A DNA stretch of 64,000 nucleotides from Burkholderia sp. GAS332. Its GTDB lineage: Bacteria > Pseudomonadota > Gammaproteobacteria > Burkholderiales > Burkholderiaceae. Position numbers and translations under genes: made by a program. Shown piece by piece: positions 63,719 through 64,000 of the stretch (within the stretch, counting starts at the first letter, position 1; each line of letters starts with the position of its first letter). Below the pieces are notes generated by a model. That model made no database searches, was not told where the DNA came from, and saw nothing but the letters and a program-made list of their open reading frames with translations. The DNA lies in NCBI GenBank assembly GCA_900142905.1, contig FSRV01000001.1, positions 1,550,001 to 1,614,000 on the forward strand. The letters are read 5' to 3'.

Positions 63719-64000
63719 TTAAGCCTGTGCCGCCGCCGCTTCGCGTTCAGCCGCTTCGATCGTATTGACGAGCAGCATTGTGATGGTCATCGGACCGACG
63801 CCGCCCGGCACCGGCGTGATGTAGCCGGCCACTTCCTTGACACCCGCGAAATCGACATCGCCGCACAGCTTGCCGGCTTCGTCGCGATTCATGCCGACGT
63901 CGATCACGGCTGCGCCGGGCTTCACCATCTCCGCCGTGAGAATGTTGCGCAGGCCGGTGGCGGCGACCACCACGTCGGCGTGACGCGTATGGGCGGCCAG
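63719..64000 (-). CDS. folD: bifunctional methylenetetrahydrofolate dehydrogenase/cyclohydrolase FolD, 5' part beyond window
   Basis: Only the C-terminal 90 or so residues are visible ([29 protein letters not shown], then [24 protein letters not shown]). These contain the NADP-binding end and the diagnostic [11 protein letters not shown] signature. The gene runs off the right edge of the window. It interconverts methylene-, methenyl- and formyl-tetrahydrofolate in the cytosol. The tail is Ala/Glu-rich, as in Burkholderia homologues. Confidence 0.93.
   Translation of the reverse strand: MAAHTRHADVVVAATGLRNILTAEMVKPGAAVIDVGMNRDEAGKLCGDVDFAGVKEVAGYITPVPGGVGPMTITMLLVNTIEAAEREAAAAQA

Overview
The window is GC-rich chromosomal DNA whose gene content and protein sequences fit a Burkholderiales betaproteobacterium, most likely Paraburkholderia/Burkholderia. 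This rests on recognition of families and neighbourhoods (glnA-ntrB-ntrC preceded by rhodanese, CinA-like and EI24 genes; argA-yggX back to back with hrpA; prlC near folD), not on a database search.

Layout. 1-3.7 kb: a fused indolepyruvate ferredoxin oxidoreductase (3' end cut by the window edge) divergent from a LysR regulator. 3.8-6.4 kb: five small or uncharacterised genes, two with CxxC zinc-ribbon pairs, then a YgjP-like metallopeptidase. 6.4-13.8 kb: an apparent catabolic or uptake locus with a spinster-type MFS transporter, a porin, LysR and AraC regulators, and a translationally coupled opine-dehydrogenase-like / 3-hydroxyacyl-CoA-dehydrogenase pair. 13.9-18.2 kb: a YdeP-type molybdopterin oxidoreductase divergent from a MocR-type regulator, plus a small winged-helix protein. 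18.4-20.2 kb: an orphan BMP-family binding protein with a nucleoside deaminase. 20.2-29.9 kb: mixed genes (LprI-like protein, SH3 protein with a Gly/Pro repeat tail, DUF4865 protein, GAF-PAS-GGDEF-EAL protein, flavin disulfide reductase, cupin, DUF488, TMEM175-like, YfcE-like phosphodiesterase). 30-41 kb: proP, yggX-argA divergent from hrpA across only 23 bp, and a trimeric autotransporter adhesin. 41.8-51.2 kb: beta-propeller protein, sterol-desaturase-like protein, EI24, CinA-like, rhodanese, then glnA-ntrB-ntrC with a readable sigma-54/NtrC control region. 51.4-64 kb: S9 peptidase, xthA, initiator tRNA, a two-gene insert, racemase, amidohydrolase, prlC, an acyltransferase and the 3' part of folD.

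Functional logic. The clearest regulatory unit is nitrogen control: a TGGCAC-N5-CTGCT sigma-54 promoter with NtrC-like boxes upstream of glnA, followed by the NtrB kinase and NtrC activator. The 6.4-13.8 kb locus looks like uptake and breakdown of an unknown N-substituted or hydroxy-acid compound.

The most unusual stretch is 55.25-57.67 kb. A phytanoyl-CoA-dioxygenase-like gene and a SAM-methyltransferase gene share C-terminal NPDV...HY...GR repeats. They lie immediately downstream of an initiator tRNA-Met between two near-identical 39-40 bp direct repeats, one of which is the tRNA's own terminator hairpin. This looks like an acquired two-enzyme module. Other structures worth checking are a 15-bp perfect AT-rich hairpin upstream of the adhesin, a 390-bp tandem duplication inside the adhesin, and a palindromic -10 element shared by argA and hrpA that would make both mRNAs nearly leaderless. 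I saw no CRISPR array, insertion sequence, rRNA or prophage.
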